DNA from: Anodontia alba
Taxonomy: Eukaryota > Mollusca > Bivalvia > Lucinida > Lucinidae
Reading direction: 5' to 3'
DNA: 64,000 bases
Assembly (NCBI GenBank): GCA_964016985.1
Contig: OZ024823.1
Coordinates: forward strand, 135,986,112-136,050,111
Positions 1 through 9,845 of this stretch are shown here, one piece after another. The notes below the pieces were generated by a model, which did no database searches, was not told the origin of the DNA, and worked only from the letters and a program-made list of their open reading frames with translations. Made by a program: the position numbers and the translations under genes. The first letter of the stretch is position 1, and each line of letters starts with the position of its first letter.

Positions 1-525
1 ACTCGTTTCCTATATATCATAGCTATATATTGAATATAATAAAATAACACGATTTTTTTTATGAATTATGTTTATTAGTGTTTTTTTTTTTATGAAAACG
101 TACTGAATATATATATTAATGCGCCCATTGAAAGTTGAAAAAAATGTTTGGTATATGCTGTTCACATGTAACACAGACTATTCGGCTTGATCAGAGAAAG
201 TATCTAACCCTAAAAGTGCTAAGCAAATATGATATACAAATATTCCAAAATATTGTCTGCTGCAGTTTGTGACCTGCTATTTAAAAATTAACACTTTTAT
301 CCCTACATATAAAAAGACTTGACTGTGCCAACAGTCTACATGCAATAACAGGCCGTCTTCTGGATCTACCCTTTTTGCCATTCAGCTTTTCAAGTTTTGA
401 CTCACTCACCTATTTGCAATTATGGACGTGCCCAGATACAAAAGTAGGTGAGTCCACTCAAAACTATGTTTAACTTTACAACGTTTTGTTGTGCTAAACA
501 AAATTTGTGCTTATCGAAACAAAAA
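1..525. other. AT-rich spacer, no gene seen
   Basis: No coding pattern is visible. Around 205-245 the text (an AAAAGTGCTAAGC motif, then TTGTCTGCTGCAG) resembles the ends of the G family, so an old G remnant is possible. The remainder is unassigned AT-rich sequence. Confidence 0.5.
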
Positions 526-531
526 TAAATA

Positions 532-639
532 CCCGGCAGGCACATGACGTAAATACAACGTCGCCTCAACGTCGATGCAACGTCATGACGTTGCATAGAC
601 GTTGAGGCGACGTTTTATTTACGTCATGTGCCCGCTGGG
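532..639. mobile_element. H-family palindromic MITE, copy 1
   Basis: Near-perfect palindrome. The left end CCCGGCAGGCACATGACGT mirrors the right end ACGTCATGTGCCCGCTGGG, and the arms continue through CGTCGCCTCAACGTCGATG to a centre at CGTCATGACG. The 6-bp direct repeat TAAATA lies immediately outside both ends (526-531 and 640-645), which fits a target-site duplication. There is no coding capacity. Three more copies are in this window. Confidence 0.8.
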
Positions 640-645
640 TAAATA

Positions 646-1083
646 GTTAAATAAACCAACGACGTTTATCGTGTTTAATGATATTACACAACATACAAAC
701 AACGTTTATCTAAACTTCCACCAACGTAGTTCTTTTTCTCGGATTTTTTTTTTTTTTTTTTTTGTTTGTTTGTTTCTTTGTTTTTGTAAAGTCCACAAAT
801 TTGTTTCTTCTCAGTGTTGATAAGTTGTTTTTCGATGATCTTCTAATAATTTAGGTAACCCTAAGGGGACCAAACAGCCATGTGAAGTTAAACTGGCAAG
901 GGTTTAGTACACGTAATAAGTTTTGACAAGAGGGATCCTTTTGAAGTAAAAAAAAAAATGCCATATACAGCTAGAACATTTGTGGAAACATGGATTTTTT
1001 TTTTCTTCGAGACATGATATTCGAGTCACTGAGGGTTTATCATAGCGCGAGGTCAAGGGGCAAATGGGGATAATTACTTTTGC
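646..1083. other. AT-rich spacer with poly-T tract
   Basis: Contains a T run near 744-763 and smaller A and T runs. No gene or recognised element. Confidence 0.5.
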
Positions 1084-1475
1084 CTTTCACAAATGTCTTA
1101 TTGTTTTTGTCTTTCACAAATGTCTTATTGTTTTTGTCTTTCACAAAATGTCTTATTGTTTTTGTCTTTCACAAATGTCTTATTGATTTTGTCTTTCACA
1201 AATGTCTTATTGATTTTGTCTTTCACAAATGTCTTATTGATTTTGTCTTTCACAAATGTCTTATTGATTTTGTCTTTCACAAATGTCTTATTGATTTTGC
1301 CTTTCACAAATGTCTTATTGATTTTGCCTTTCACAAATGTCTTATTGTTTTTGTCTTTCACAAATGTCTTATTGATTTTGCCTTTCACAAATGTCTTATT
1401 GATTTTGTCTTTCACAAATGTCTTATTGATTTTGTCTTTCACAAATGTCTTATTGTTTTTGCCTTTCACAGATGT
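1084..1475 (+). repeat. 27-bp minisatellite, about 14 units
   Basis: Units start at 1084, 1111, 1138, 1166, 1193 and then every 27 bp to 1463. The unit reads CTTTCACAAATGTCTTATTG followed by W-TTTTG-Y. Unit three has one extra A and the last units are partial. Because 27 is divisible by three and several frames lack stops, the array looks like long open frames on both strands. These are artefacts, not proteins. Confidence 0.95.
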
Positions 1476-1627
1476 CTTTCACAATATGACTGGTATATAG
1501 TTTGACGAGACATGAAACTACTAAATATCAAAATATCAAGATTGGGTTGTCACAACTCATACAAAGTCATGGTTATGTTGACACAATACTACCATCAAAA
1601 TACGCTTTCATTTTCACGAACAAATAA
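1452..1627 (+). repeat. 176-bp duplicated block, copy 1
   Basis: Begins in the last minisatellite units and runs through AATATGACTGGTATATAG to AACAAATAA. The block recurs at 2315-2490 with the same length and about five differences. The duplication includes one partial minisatellite unit, so the array expanded in only one copy, or contracted in the other. Confidence 0.9.
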
Positions 1628-1639
1628 CTCTAATTAAGG

Positions 1640-1795
1640 AATGTCTTTTCGATCTAAAAAAACAATGGTATGTTGAGTGTACTCATTAGAAGAACGGGCG
1701 ATTCTAATGAGTACACACAACATACACTTACCTGATAAAATAAGAAAGAAAATCCCGAAATGTTCGCTTTCCTGAGCTATCGGAAGAACAAAAAC
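1640..1795. mobile_element. P-family MITE fragment with hairpin
   Basis: Arms GAGTGTACTCATTAGAA and TTCTAATGAGTACACAC form a hairpin at about 1674-1730. The flank (AAAATAAGAAAGAAAATCCC then CTATCGGAAGAA) parallels the interior of the P element at 4625-4952. Neither outer end is recognisable. Confidence 0.6.
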
Positions 1796-1897
1796 GTGTC
1801 ATTAAAAATTTATTGTAAACGAAAATGAGCAAGCGCGCAACGAAAGCTACAATAAGATTAACACCAGCTTTACTGAAGATAAGCGATTTAGCTAACC

Positions 1898-1947
1898 TCC
1901 CCCCGCCCAGCCCCCGCTCCCCCCCCCCTCCCCCCCACTCCCCCCAA
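1898..1947. repeat. C-rich low-complexity tract
   Basis: Almost pure C broken by single G, T or A bases. It could form G-quadruplexes on the minus strand. Confidence 0.8.
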
Positions 1948-2006
1948 CAGTTGTGTTGTTAACCGTTGCAAATTGGTTCTCCTGTTGCGATAGATTTGAA
2001 TGGGAG

Positions 2007-2230
2007 CTTAACCCATTTATACCGAAAGGACTCTTCTACCTCATATGTTTGGACGTGTCCATTTCCCGTAGAAGTGTCCGGTTAGTTTTTATTATTACCA
2101 TATAGAAAGTCCAGTTTTTAATGAAAACCATGTCGACCCTAATCAGACACCGCGTTCTGCGGCTTCTGATATGGGTCTACACTGTTTGCTAATGTCCCTT
2201 TTATGGGACGCTAGGCATAAATGGGTTAAG
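2007..2230. mobile_element. T-family MITE with D-type core
   Basis: Inverted ends CTTAACCCATTTATACC and GGCATAAATGGGTTAAG. TGGGAGCTTA occurs at 2001-2010 and again at 2231-2240, so a target duplication of 6-10 bp is likely. It partly overlaps the end sequence, so its exact length is unclear. The interior carries GACCCTAATCAGACACCGCG and TGATATGGGTCTACACTG, the same core type as family D. A sister copy lies at 32048-32243. Confidence 0.7.
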
Positions 2231-2275
2231 TGGGAGCTTACCTGCTGTATCTGGTGGTGGTGGTGTTATGTGTGT

Positions 2276-2314
2276 GTGTGTTGGGGGGGGGGGTGGGGAG
2301 GTGGGGGGGGAGGC
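2276..2314. repeat. GT-rich and G-rich tract
   Basis: A short GT repeat is followed by G runs immediately before the second duplicated block. G-quadruplex potential on the plus strand. Confidence 0.75.
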
Positions 2315-2490
2315 ATTGTTTTTGCCTTTCACAAAGGTCTGTCACAATATGACTGGTATATAGTTTGACGAGACATGAAACTACTAAATATCAAAATATC
2401 AAGATTGGATTGTCACAACTCATACAAAGTCAGGGTTATGTTGACACAATACTACCATCAAAATACGCTTTCATTTTCACGAACAAATAA
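2315..2490 (+). repeat. 176-bp duplicated block, copy 2
   Basis: Direct repeat of 1452-1627, offset by 863 bp. It holds a single degenerate minisatellite unit (CTTTCACAAAGGTCTGTCAC) where copy 1 has the expanded array. Confidence 0.9.
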
Positions 2491-2812
2491 ATCGTGTCGG
2501 TTACAATAGTGTCAAAAATGTGATTCACAATTTTAATTTCCAAAATATGAATTATGTTCGCTTGCCTGACCATTGTAATTATTTAATGATTTCTTCGAAG
2601 ACCATAAATATGTTTAGACAACGCCCACTACAATGCAATCGTCAAAGCGTTGCTGGTACAGTATCGTGAAAAGTCAAAGGTCATGGTCAGTGTGCTCGGT
2701 AGCGTTGTTTGTACCCTTAAAGCTCCAAGCACAAACCTAGGAGACGACATTTTATTTGGTATCGTTATTTTTCACAGACATTAAGAGTAGGCACTTCATG
2801 TAAATCGTCTGC
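2491..2812. other. spacer, nothing recognised
   Basis: Mixed sequence without hairpins, repeats shared elsewhere in the window, or a convincing open frame. Confidence 0.4.
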
Positions 2813-2906
2813 TTGACCGACGGCTCACACGAAAGGTCTTATTTTCTCTGAAAAATACGAAAAGAAAAAAAAAAAAAAATCAAAATGTCTCCAGCTGGAG
2901 TTGTGA
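2813..2906. mobile_element. G'-family right-half fragment
   Basis: GACGGCTCACACGAAAGGTC, then TTTTCTCTGAAAAATAC, then AAAATGTCTCCAGCTGGA matches the right half of G' elements at 53690 and 59940. The downstream open stretch from 2885 starts inside this repeat. Confidence 0.5.
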
Positions 2907-3509
2907 TGAGCGCATTAAGGGTTAACATGGAAGGATTTGGACTTCAACAAGCAAAAAACGTATCATACCGCATTCGTGATATGCGCAGATCTGTCTGCGA
3001 GTCGGCGCAATCAGACAAAACTCTGCGCACTTCACATATAGTATCTTTGGATCCTGCGCAGTTACTAACGAGAAAATCGTATGCTAAGATCAGACCGCGC
3101 GTATATGCGCTCCGATCAGGTTTTACGCTATTCACACATGAGATAATGCCCTTTTTAACTTCTTCGCGATGTCGTCCCTTCGGAGGTCACTTGGACAGGT
3201 GTCAAATTACCATGTTGCTTCAACATTTCTACATGGACCACTGGTACATATGAATCGTCTCAGTACACTTCATCGCACAATGTTTGACCTTGAGGACGCT
3301 TGTGATAAAATTAATAGACGAGATTTTTAATTTTTAATTTTATGCTAATGCGTTAAGATAAGTGGCATGCCACTAGGTTAAGATTTTTATATATTTTACA
3401 GGGAAATGCCAAGCTCTATTTTATTTAGAAAACATAACACTATATATATATGCTGATATTCTAGTGACTAAAGAACCGTTCTTTATAAACTGTTTTAATT
3501 CAAAGACGA

Positions 3510-3985
3510 GGTAATTGAAGTATTATCCTTTAAAATGCCAATCACAACTGCAGCAGTCCACATATTGAATTATTTTTAGTATTTCTCAGAGAAAATTAGG
3601 CTTTACATTTCGTGTACAGACGGTTCACATGAAATGTCAATCATACATAATTTTGACCCCCTTACACCCCACTTTTATATAGTAAAACTGGGGTTTACAA
3701 GGGTATACATTATTTTTCTTATATCTGCTCAAAAACATAGATTGTGGGTACTCGTTAGAACCGCCTCGCCGAGGCGGTTCTAACGAGTACCACAATCTAT
3801 GTTTTGAGCAAAAATATGAAAAATATCAGTTTTTAACTGAAATCTTTCAGTTTTTGGGGTGAAATTTTGCTATATATTTGAATAGGCGTGTTTTCGTAAT
3901 GCCTGTGATTTTCTCTGAAAAAAAGAATAGTTCAAAAACTTCAGACTGTTGTCTGCTACAATTTTGCTTCGCATGTGAATTGTTA
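3510..3985. mobile_element. G'-family MITE interrupted by an A element
   Basis: The left part ends TTCACATGAAATGTCAA. The right part resumes after the A element with GATTTTCTCTGAAAAAAAG and ends TTGTCTGCTACAATTTTGC. The two parts join as one G' element. Confidence 0.65.
3642..3901 (-). mobile_element. A-family MITE copy 1
   Basis: The left end is shortened (only ATACATAATTTTGACCCCC remains). The AAACTGGGGTTTACA module precedes the hairpin ACTCGTTAGAACCGCCTCG and its complement. The right end is GGCGTGTTTTCGTAATG. It sits inside a G' element. Confidence 0.85.
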
Positions 3986-4314
3986 GGAGCCACAAGCTGT
4001 GCGGCAAGAAAAGGTACCTTTCGGTTTATGAGAACAGCGTAAACCTAGATAAACCTGCCACAGAAGGCGTTTGCAGCCCACTGATAGATTCTGAAGAGAA
4101 ACATTTCTTTGTGATCGCATGTGTCCTAAAATCGGTTTGGCACAGTGGTCTCGTTTGTAATGAAATCTGCCAGTCTTTCGCCGACGCAAGGTGAAGCCCA
4201 GACATTTGTGTTCACTGAATATAATCTGTTTTGCAAAAAAAAAAAAACACAAAACGATTGCAAAGGGGGTCTGGGTACTCGTGGTTCACAGACGAACCGC
4301 AACGACAGAAAACC

Positions 4315-4496
4315 TACCTTCGGACATATGCAGCCAGCGAAGATTCAAATCCGTGTAGTCTGACCAGTCTTCGTTGTCCGCATGAAGAAACTTTGTAGTC
4401 TTGGCTATCCAAAATGCGCCCAACGAAGATTCTGATCAGACTGCGCGAATGCGCAGGCTGGTCTGAATCTTCGCTGGGCGCATACGTTCGAAGGTA
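4315..4496. mobile_element. E-family MITE copy 1
   Basis: Ends TACCTTCGGACATATGC and GCATACGTTCGAAGGTA. The inner parts are GTCTTCGTTGTCCGCATGAA, then GCGCCCAACGAAGATTCTGA, then a hairpin around GACTGCGCGAATGCGCAG. The short open frames across it on both strands are repeat translations. Confidence 0.75.
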
Positions 4497-4624
4497 CATA
4501 TTTGACATCACGACTCATATGGTGCGAAACATGAGGAAAATACCCTTACTGGAGCCCCGATCAGACTGCTGCACTTTCAAGAATGTTCATTTACAGGAAA
4601 AATGGAGATTGTAGAAAATTGGAT

Positions 4625-4952
4625 ACAGTCAAACCTCAATGGCTCGAACATCTTCGGGACCATGGAAATTCGTTCGAGACATGGGTAGTTCGAGCCACTG
4701 TGGGTAATCTTGGCACCAGTTCAGGAAGCCAATAGCGATAATTTAGGGAAATCTTTTCGATTTTCTACACAATGATTGTATGTTGAGTGTACTCATTAGA
4801 ATCGCCTCGGTGATAAGAAATAAAATAAGAAATAAAAACATTAACTATTTGTTTTCTTGAGATATTCGAAGAATTTTCTAGGGACTGAAAAAAGAGTTCG
4901 AATCATCCAAGGTAAACGAGCCATCCTTGTTCGAGCCATTGAGGTTATACTG
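4625..4952. mobile_element. P-family MITE
   Basis: Ends CAGTCAAACCTCAATGGCTC and GAGCCATTGAGGTTATACTG are inverted and lie next to TA dinucleotides, like pogo/mariner MITEs. The interior has GTGTACTCATTAGAATCGCC, a half of the A-type hairpin core with the partner arm lost. Confidence 0.75.
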
Positions 4953-5307
4953 TATATAGAATACAATGATCAGAATCCTTAGAATGCGCGTGATGATTTG
5001 ATTATTGGATGTGAACATTTGGCAGGGGAACCCTTTCTGGCCTTGTACATTATTGGAAGAGGTATTTTTCCCACAGCGGACCCCTAGCGAGTAATAATAT
5101 ATCAGACAAAATGCAGAATATCAAATTATCAATAAAAAGCTATTTTAATATGCTTTCTAGTCTGTTGACCACTGATTATGATTTAGTGTCCGTGAGAATG
5201 GGTTTATCTGTCAAAAACTGGCCACATTCTTCATTAGTTTGCGAACAGCAGCATTTAGTTTAAACATATTTTATTTCAACACTTTCATGAGTAAACACAT
5301 TTTAGTC

Positions 5308-5310
<3 letters not shown>

Positions 5311-5351
<41 letters not shown>
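5311..5351. repeat. (GA)n microsatellite
   Basis: About 20 AG units without interruption. Confidence 0.97.
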
Positions 5352-5353
<2 letters not shown>

Positions 5354-5396
5354 ATTTAACACAACAATTGGACGTTAGTCACGAATACTGCAGACT

Positions 5397-5553
5397 CAAA
5401 GTTTTAACGTTTACCACTCTCGGTAAATTTTCAGCAGAAGACATTTTCAAATATTTTACTCATTGGAGACAATTTGCATGAAATGTCAAATCCTGTTTTC
5501 TGGGAAAAATAAGAAAAAGATCACTTATTTGTCGCCTGATTCGCAACGTCAAA
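5397..5553. mobile_element. G-family MITE
   Basis: Carries ACCACTCTCGGTAAATTTTC and AGCAGAAGACATTTTCAAAT, then the shared middle ACAATTTGCATGAAATGTCA and TTTTCTGGGAAAAATAAG. The right end is degraded. Confidence 0.65.
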
Positions 5554-5663
5554 AAAAAAGTCATGTTATATTTAGTACATGTGAATCATAGCTATATGTC
5601 TTATAGTTATTAGGCATTATCTCCTTCACGTCCATACAGTCTGGTGAGGGCCTTTATTTCTTA

Positions 5664-5936
5664 TGATGTGCAACGCACGAAAAGGGCAGTTTGCGGACAA
5701 CGCAGGCCCAGATTAGCCTGGCATAAGCGCAGGCTGATCGGGGCCTTCGTTGTCCGCTTACAGAATCAGTATATACTATAGTATATGCTAGTATAGAAAA
5801 AGCCTAAATTAGACTGCATAGATTCTGTATATGCTCCTATGTGAGCCGAAAATTCGTAATAAATATCTTGTATCTTGTATCGTACGCTGACCTGTACCTG
5901 CGTTGCATAAGAGCCCTTTTCATGCGTTGCGCATCC
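5664..5936. mobile_element. F-family MITE copy 1
   Basis: Inverted ends GATGTGCAACGCACGAAAAG and CTTTTCATGCGTTGCGCATC. Near the left is the core AACGCAGGCCCAGATTAGCC with GGCCTTCGTTGTCCGC. Confidence 0.65.
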
Positions 5937-6000
5937 TACGATACATTGGTACCGTATTTATCATAAATACTCAGTATCCCCGCCATGCCTTATTTTCTCA

Positions 6001-6005
<5 letters not shown>

Positions 6006-6031
<26 letters not shown>

Positions 6032-6046
6032 TAAATGAATAAACAA
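6006..6046. repeat. (AAAT)n microsatellite
   Basis: Tetranucleotide array. A second one lies at 6552-6588. Confidence 0.95.
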
Positions 6047-6551
6047 ATAATGATAATATATTGTAAAATGTTTGGGTGAAATTATATCTCTCGAATTGAG
6101 AATCTATTAGCCATATACAGCGTTTAGAAGCAGTATGTCCGGGTCTAGTGTGGCTAATGGGTGTGCAGACTGAACAGGGTCCTAGCATTTCATGTCAAGC
6201 GATCATGCATATACATATCTTACATGGTCGCTATGCTCTGTTATAGTGTGGTTAAAATGTAGCAGAGTTATTTCCCTTAGACCATAATTCTAATAAATCG
6301 ACAAATCGTGGATCATTTCATATTGTGGTGGAGATTTCCAGTTCCAAACAAATTATCATTATTTTCAAGAAATATAAGGCTTGTCATTTCTACTGAATCA
6401 TCTGCCTTTCGCATGAAATGTAAAGTTTTTGTTTCTTTTTTTATGAAAAACAAGTATATAAAAAAAGAATATGTCGAAATGTCGCCAGCTGGAATTATGG
6501 TTGGCAGTTGGCAATTTATGGGTTGATATTGATACGCTCTGAAACGTCGTA

Positions 6552-6586
<35 letters not shown>

Positions 6587-6588
6587 AT
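6552..6588. repeat. (AAAT)n microsatellite
   Basis: About nine AAAT units, directly right of a degenerate G'-like stretch (about 6400-6500) that carries AATGTCGCCAGCTGGAATT. Confidence 0.95.
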
Positions 6589-6639
6589 AGATTCTATACG
6601 GAATGATCCTTGACAGCAAAGAACACACTCACAAAACTG

Positions 6640-7360
6640 AAAACAGTTGAAGTGTTCAGTTTACTGGGCCATACTACATGTAACTAGTTTCGGCCAATTA
6701 GACCTCATCATTGACCCTCATTTAAATTTCAAAACTACCAGAATGAGCCCAGTGCCTACAATGGCCCAGAAAATATAAACTATAATATAGTGCACATTTA
6801 ACATTTATTTTTTGACATTTCAACATTTCACATTAACAATATAGTCTGGGCGTCTTGACAGTTGGCTTTATTTTATTTTATTATTACATGTGTATTTTTT
6901 TGTTTATATATTTTTTTTATATAAATTATGTGTTGTTTATCTACATGTGCAGTGAAGACGTGTACTGGAATAAATCTTGGACAGAAAGGGTGATAAAGGT
7001 ACAAACACTTTAAAGAAAAATAAAATTATGATCATATCGGAATAGATTTAAGGACAATTATTTTTAAAACTTGTTGCTAATGTGAAATTATAATCAATCC
7101 GCAAGGAAGCGATATAGTTAGCCTTTGTTCAAATAACCACTTATCTAGCCTTAAGTGAGACTTTCCGGTGAAATATTGATTTTAATTGTTCAATAAAGAA
7201 ATATGCTTTACATTTAATATCTTTGTGGTAAAATGCTCCTTAAGAAATTTTCAATGCACAGATATTGTTTTGCAATGAATGATATCTGATCTGTTTATGT
7301 TGCTTTAAACTTTTTAATTACTTGTCGCGCTGATAGTGAGATTAGCGATTATTTGAGACG
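6640..7360. other. AT-rich spacer
   Basis: No recognised element or coding frame. Possibly unique intergenic or intronic DNA. Confidence 0.4.
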
Positions 7361-7378
7361 TTTCATGCGAAAATCTCT

Positions 7379-7570
7379 TTTGGCCTTATAAGGACATCGC
7401 AGGCCCTGATCAGACTGCGTATCTGCGTAGTCTGATCAGGGCCTTCGCTGTCCGCCCGCAGACACAAGATATACTGTAGAATATAGACAAAGAGTGATAA
7501 CATTAATGAGAATCGGTGGCTGCGCAAGTCGATCTGGGTCTTTTGCGGTTCGGGAGACAGCATTACCAAT
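7379..7570. mobile_element. F-family MITE copy 2
   Basis: Hairpin CCCTGATCAGACTGCGTATC with TGCGTAGTCTGATCAGGG, followed by CCTTCGCTGTCCGC. The outer ends are weak. Confidence 0.6.
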
Positions 7571-8050
7571 AACACCCCTCATTTTAATATCTATTTCTTT
7601 TTTAACTATTTAGAGGCGACAAATTACTTTAACCTTTAGTGCGCTACAGGGGACAGATGACTGAGATGAGAGACATGTGCCGATATTCATGTTTGGCATT
7701 TTCGTTCAAACGTTTTTTCATAATTTTTGAATAATATCTAGACAGAGAGCCTTATTGTGAATGGAAATATGAGAACATTCGTTTTTCGTGTTCGACTGGT
7801 TAAATTATGCCATCTAATTGTTAAAAGGAAGACAGCTTACGGCACAGCGTACTTGTAAGGAGATGCATTATATGATAAATGCGAATAATGATTGTCACCC
7901 GTTTAAAAACTTCGCTGATCACCAAGGTTCATTGCGTGGATCCGTTTAATACATACAACTGATTACATTGCCTGTACCTCCTCTGCTTGTTATCAGCAGG
8001 GTAGACGACACATTACAGCTTTGTAGCAATACTTAAAACGAGTCGGTAGA
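7571..8050. other. spacer, nothing recognised
   Basis: Mixed AT-rich sequence upstream of the LINE fragment. No gene or repeat assigned. Confidence 0.4.
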
Positions 8051-8052
8051 GC

Positions 8053-8520
8053 GCATGCGTATAATAGTGTTGGCAGCACCACAGATCTGTTGACTGTCAG
8101 CTTTGTGTCAAGTCTGATTCCACTTCGATCCCAAATACTGCACTAGCTTTGGCAATCCTGGCATTGACCTCATTATCAATGGCAGGCTCCTTGTAAGGCT
8201 TTTCAGGTGCTGGCTGGTATACCACCTCAGTCTTTTTGATGCTGATTGTGAGATCATAGCTGTCACACGAATCAGATACTTGATCCACACTTTTTGCATT
8301 TTCTTCTCTGTTGGAGCACCCTTTGCCATGTCAAGAGCAAAGGGGAACTCATCTAGCAACTCTGTCGGCATCTTGGATTTGGTTTGCAACCATCTTAGGT
8401 TGAAAAGCTTCCCATCAAAGCGATACCTAATGGGTATACCATTCTCACCATCCTGGAAAGCATCTGTGAGCATGGCAGAAAACATCATTCTGAACAGTGT
8501 TGAAGCTAGTACACAACACA
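8053..8520 (-). pseudogene. LINE reverse-transcriptase fragment
   Basis: On the minus strand the conceptual product contains LASTLFRMMFSAMLTDAFQ, GIPIRYRFDGKLFNLRWLQ, LDEFPFALDMAKGAPTEKK and KTEVVYQPAPEKPYKEP. This is the palm region of an endonuclease-type non-LTR retrotransposon, colinear with the longer copy at 33.4-37.1 kb. The reverse-transcriptase FADD motif reads FALD, so the first catalytic Asp of that pair is lost. Reading frames shift within the fragment, and an internal deletion removes the segment between the Ala-rich helix and the TKLKV-like region. The right side ends where other repeats begin. Dead copy, clade not assigned. Confidence 0.8.
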
Positions 8521-8532
8521 TCACGACTACAT

Positions 8533-8809
8533 CATTACGAAAACACGCCTATTCAAATATATTGAAAATTTTACAACTAAAGAAGGAAATTTTTCACATA
8601 ATTAATTCTGATAATTTTCATATTCCTGCTCAAAACATAGATTGTGGGTACTCGTTAGAACCGCCTCGGCGAGGCGGTTCTAACGAGTACCCACAATATG
8701 TTTTTGAGCAGAAATAAGAAAATTAATGTATACCCCTGTAAACCCAAGCTTTACTACATAAAAGTGGGGTTTAAGGGGGTCAAAACTATAAAGGCGTGTT
8801 TTCGTGATG
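8533..8809 (+). mobile_element. A-family MITE copy 2
   Basis: Complete element: CATTACGAAAACACGCCT at the left, GGCGTGTTTTCGTGATG at the right, central hairpin ACTCGTTAGAACCGCCTCGG and partner, then the AAACCC...GGGGTTTAAG module. A stray TCACGAC motif just left resembles another copy of the end. Confidence 0.9.
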
Positions 8810-8830
8810 TAAAACAATCCGCAGGTTCTA

Positions 8831-9177
8831 CGGTAAGATACCTGGCAATCAGCTGCCAGGGTCTGTACCGTCGTTTTTCACGGACGCCTGTAGATTATTT
8901 TAGAAAAGCGTTTTTCTTTTGTTTTTTTTTTTCTTTCTTTCTTTTTTTTTTTTTTTTTCTTTGTTTTCTGTTTTTTTTTTTTTTTTTTTTTTTTTTTGTT
9001 TTCAGTAATTGATGGTTTTGGACAAAGTATGGCAAACGGGCCAGGGTGGGGGTATGGGCTACCTTTTCGTAAGGCTACCCACCCTTGCCCAATCCTGATA
9101 GATATTTCCTGCAAAAGTTATACGGGCACCCGATAAAATAACGGTTCTGGTACTGGGAGCTGATTGCCAGTGTACCG
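8831..9177. mobile_element. S-type TIR element
   Basis: Left end CGGTAAGATACCTGGCAATC then AGCTGCCAG. Right end CTGGGAGCTGATTGCCAG then TGTACCG. The right end is the imperfect reverse complement of the left. The interior holds a T-rich low-complexity tract (about 8910-9000). No transposase. Confidence 0.6.
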
Positions 9178-9299
9178 CAATGCAACAGTCTCTTATCAGA
9201 TTTGGGGATGCGTAGGCTTTTGTTTGTGTTGAGGTTTTACAGCCCAGTCAACCCAATGGGATCATGTCGAGCGCGTTCAGTTTACCTAACCACACGTTT

Positions 9300-9521
9300 A
9301 CTGGACAGGCTTAGTCCTCTAAGCGGTTAACTAGTATTGTGCACATTTTTTCGCCAGAAATTGACAACAGCCATTCTTGAATCAGCGGAAGGAAGAGAAT
9401 GACCGTAGAAAATATTTCATGATCAATCTCCACGAAAGAATGTTGCCGACCTCGGCGGGGGTTGAACCCGCGACCTCCTGGTCTCAAGTCGGACGGCGCA
9501 TCCAACTGAGCCACCGAGGCC
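9300..9521 (-). mobile_element. tRNA-derived SINE (or tRNA pseudogene)
   Basis: The minus strand from 9521 to 9448 folds as a 74-nt tRNA-like unit. The acceptor is GGCCTCG against CGAGGTC (seven pairs, one G-U), the box-A-like text is TGGCTCAGTTGG, and the T arm is GCGGG-TTCAACC-CCCGC. The anticodon position reads TGA, but the anticodon stem has two mismatches and the variable loop is short, so it is not a working tRNA-Ser. The sequence to about 9300 is probably SINE body. Its 3' limit is uncertain. Confidence 0.6.
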
Positions 9522-9687
9522 GGCGGATGCGTCGGCTTATCCGTGCTTATATTAAATAGTGACATTACAGGGCACTGATTACATGGATTTGAAGTAAGAC
9601 TTCACTGATCATATCTGTACTAAGGCGCCTTTATATGTGATGTGGATCATTATTGAAGTTCTAAGATGGCAATACTGCTTTTAAATT

Positions 9688-9845
9688 TATTATTCTTTAC
9701 CACTCTCTAGACAAAGTCAGCAGACGACAAACTGATGATATTATTCTTATATTCCACAGAAAATAGGTCTGACATTTCAAGCAAATTGTCTGAAAAAGAT
9801 AATTTGCTAGAATTGCCAAATCTTATTTTCTGGGACAAATACAGT
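9688..9845. mobile_element. G-family MITE, degenerate
   Basis: TTTACCACTCTCTAGACAAA, then GTCAGCAGACGACAAACTGA, then AATAGGTCTGACATTTCAAG. The right half is weaker (TTATTTTCTGGGACAAATAC). Confidence 0.5.

Noticed and set aside
1080..1505. Long repetitive frames on both strands (FHKCLIDFV-type repeats)
   Set aside because: They come from the 27-bp minisatellite, whose length is a multiple of three. Several frames on both strands stay open by chance.
1452..2490. The two 176-bp blocks as LTRs of a small retrotransposon
   Set aside because: No TG...CA ends, no primer-binding site or polypurine tract seen, and the interior is other MITEs and low-complexity tracts.
2885..3253. 122-codon open frame
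   Set aside because: It starts inside a G' fragment and runs through E/D-like hairpin remnants. No recognised domain.
8817..9000. Poly-T tract as the reverse of a retroposon poly-A tail
   Set aside because: The tract is internal to a TIR element with matching ends on both sides, and no retroposon body adjoins it.
9448..9521. Functional tRNA-Ser gene
   Set aside because: Broken anticodon stem, D-arm mismatch and short variable arm. Better explained as a SINE head.
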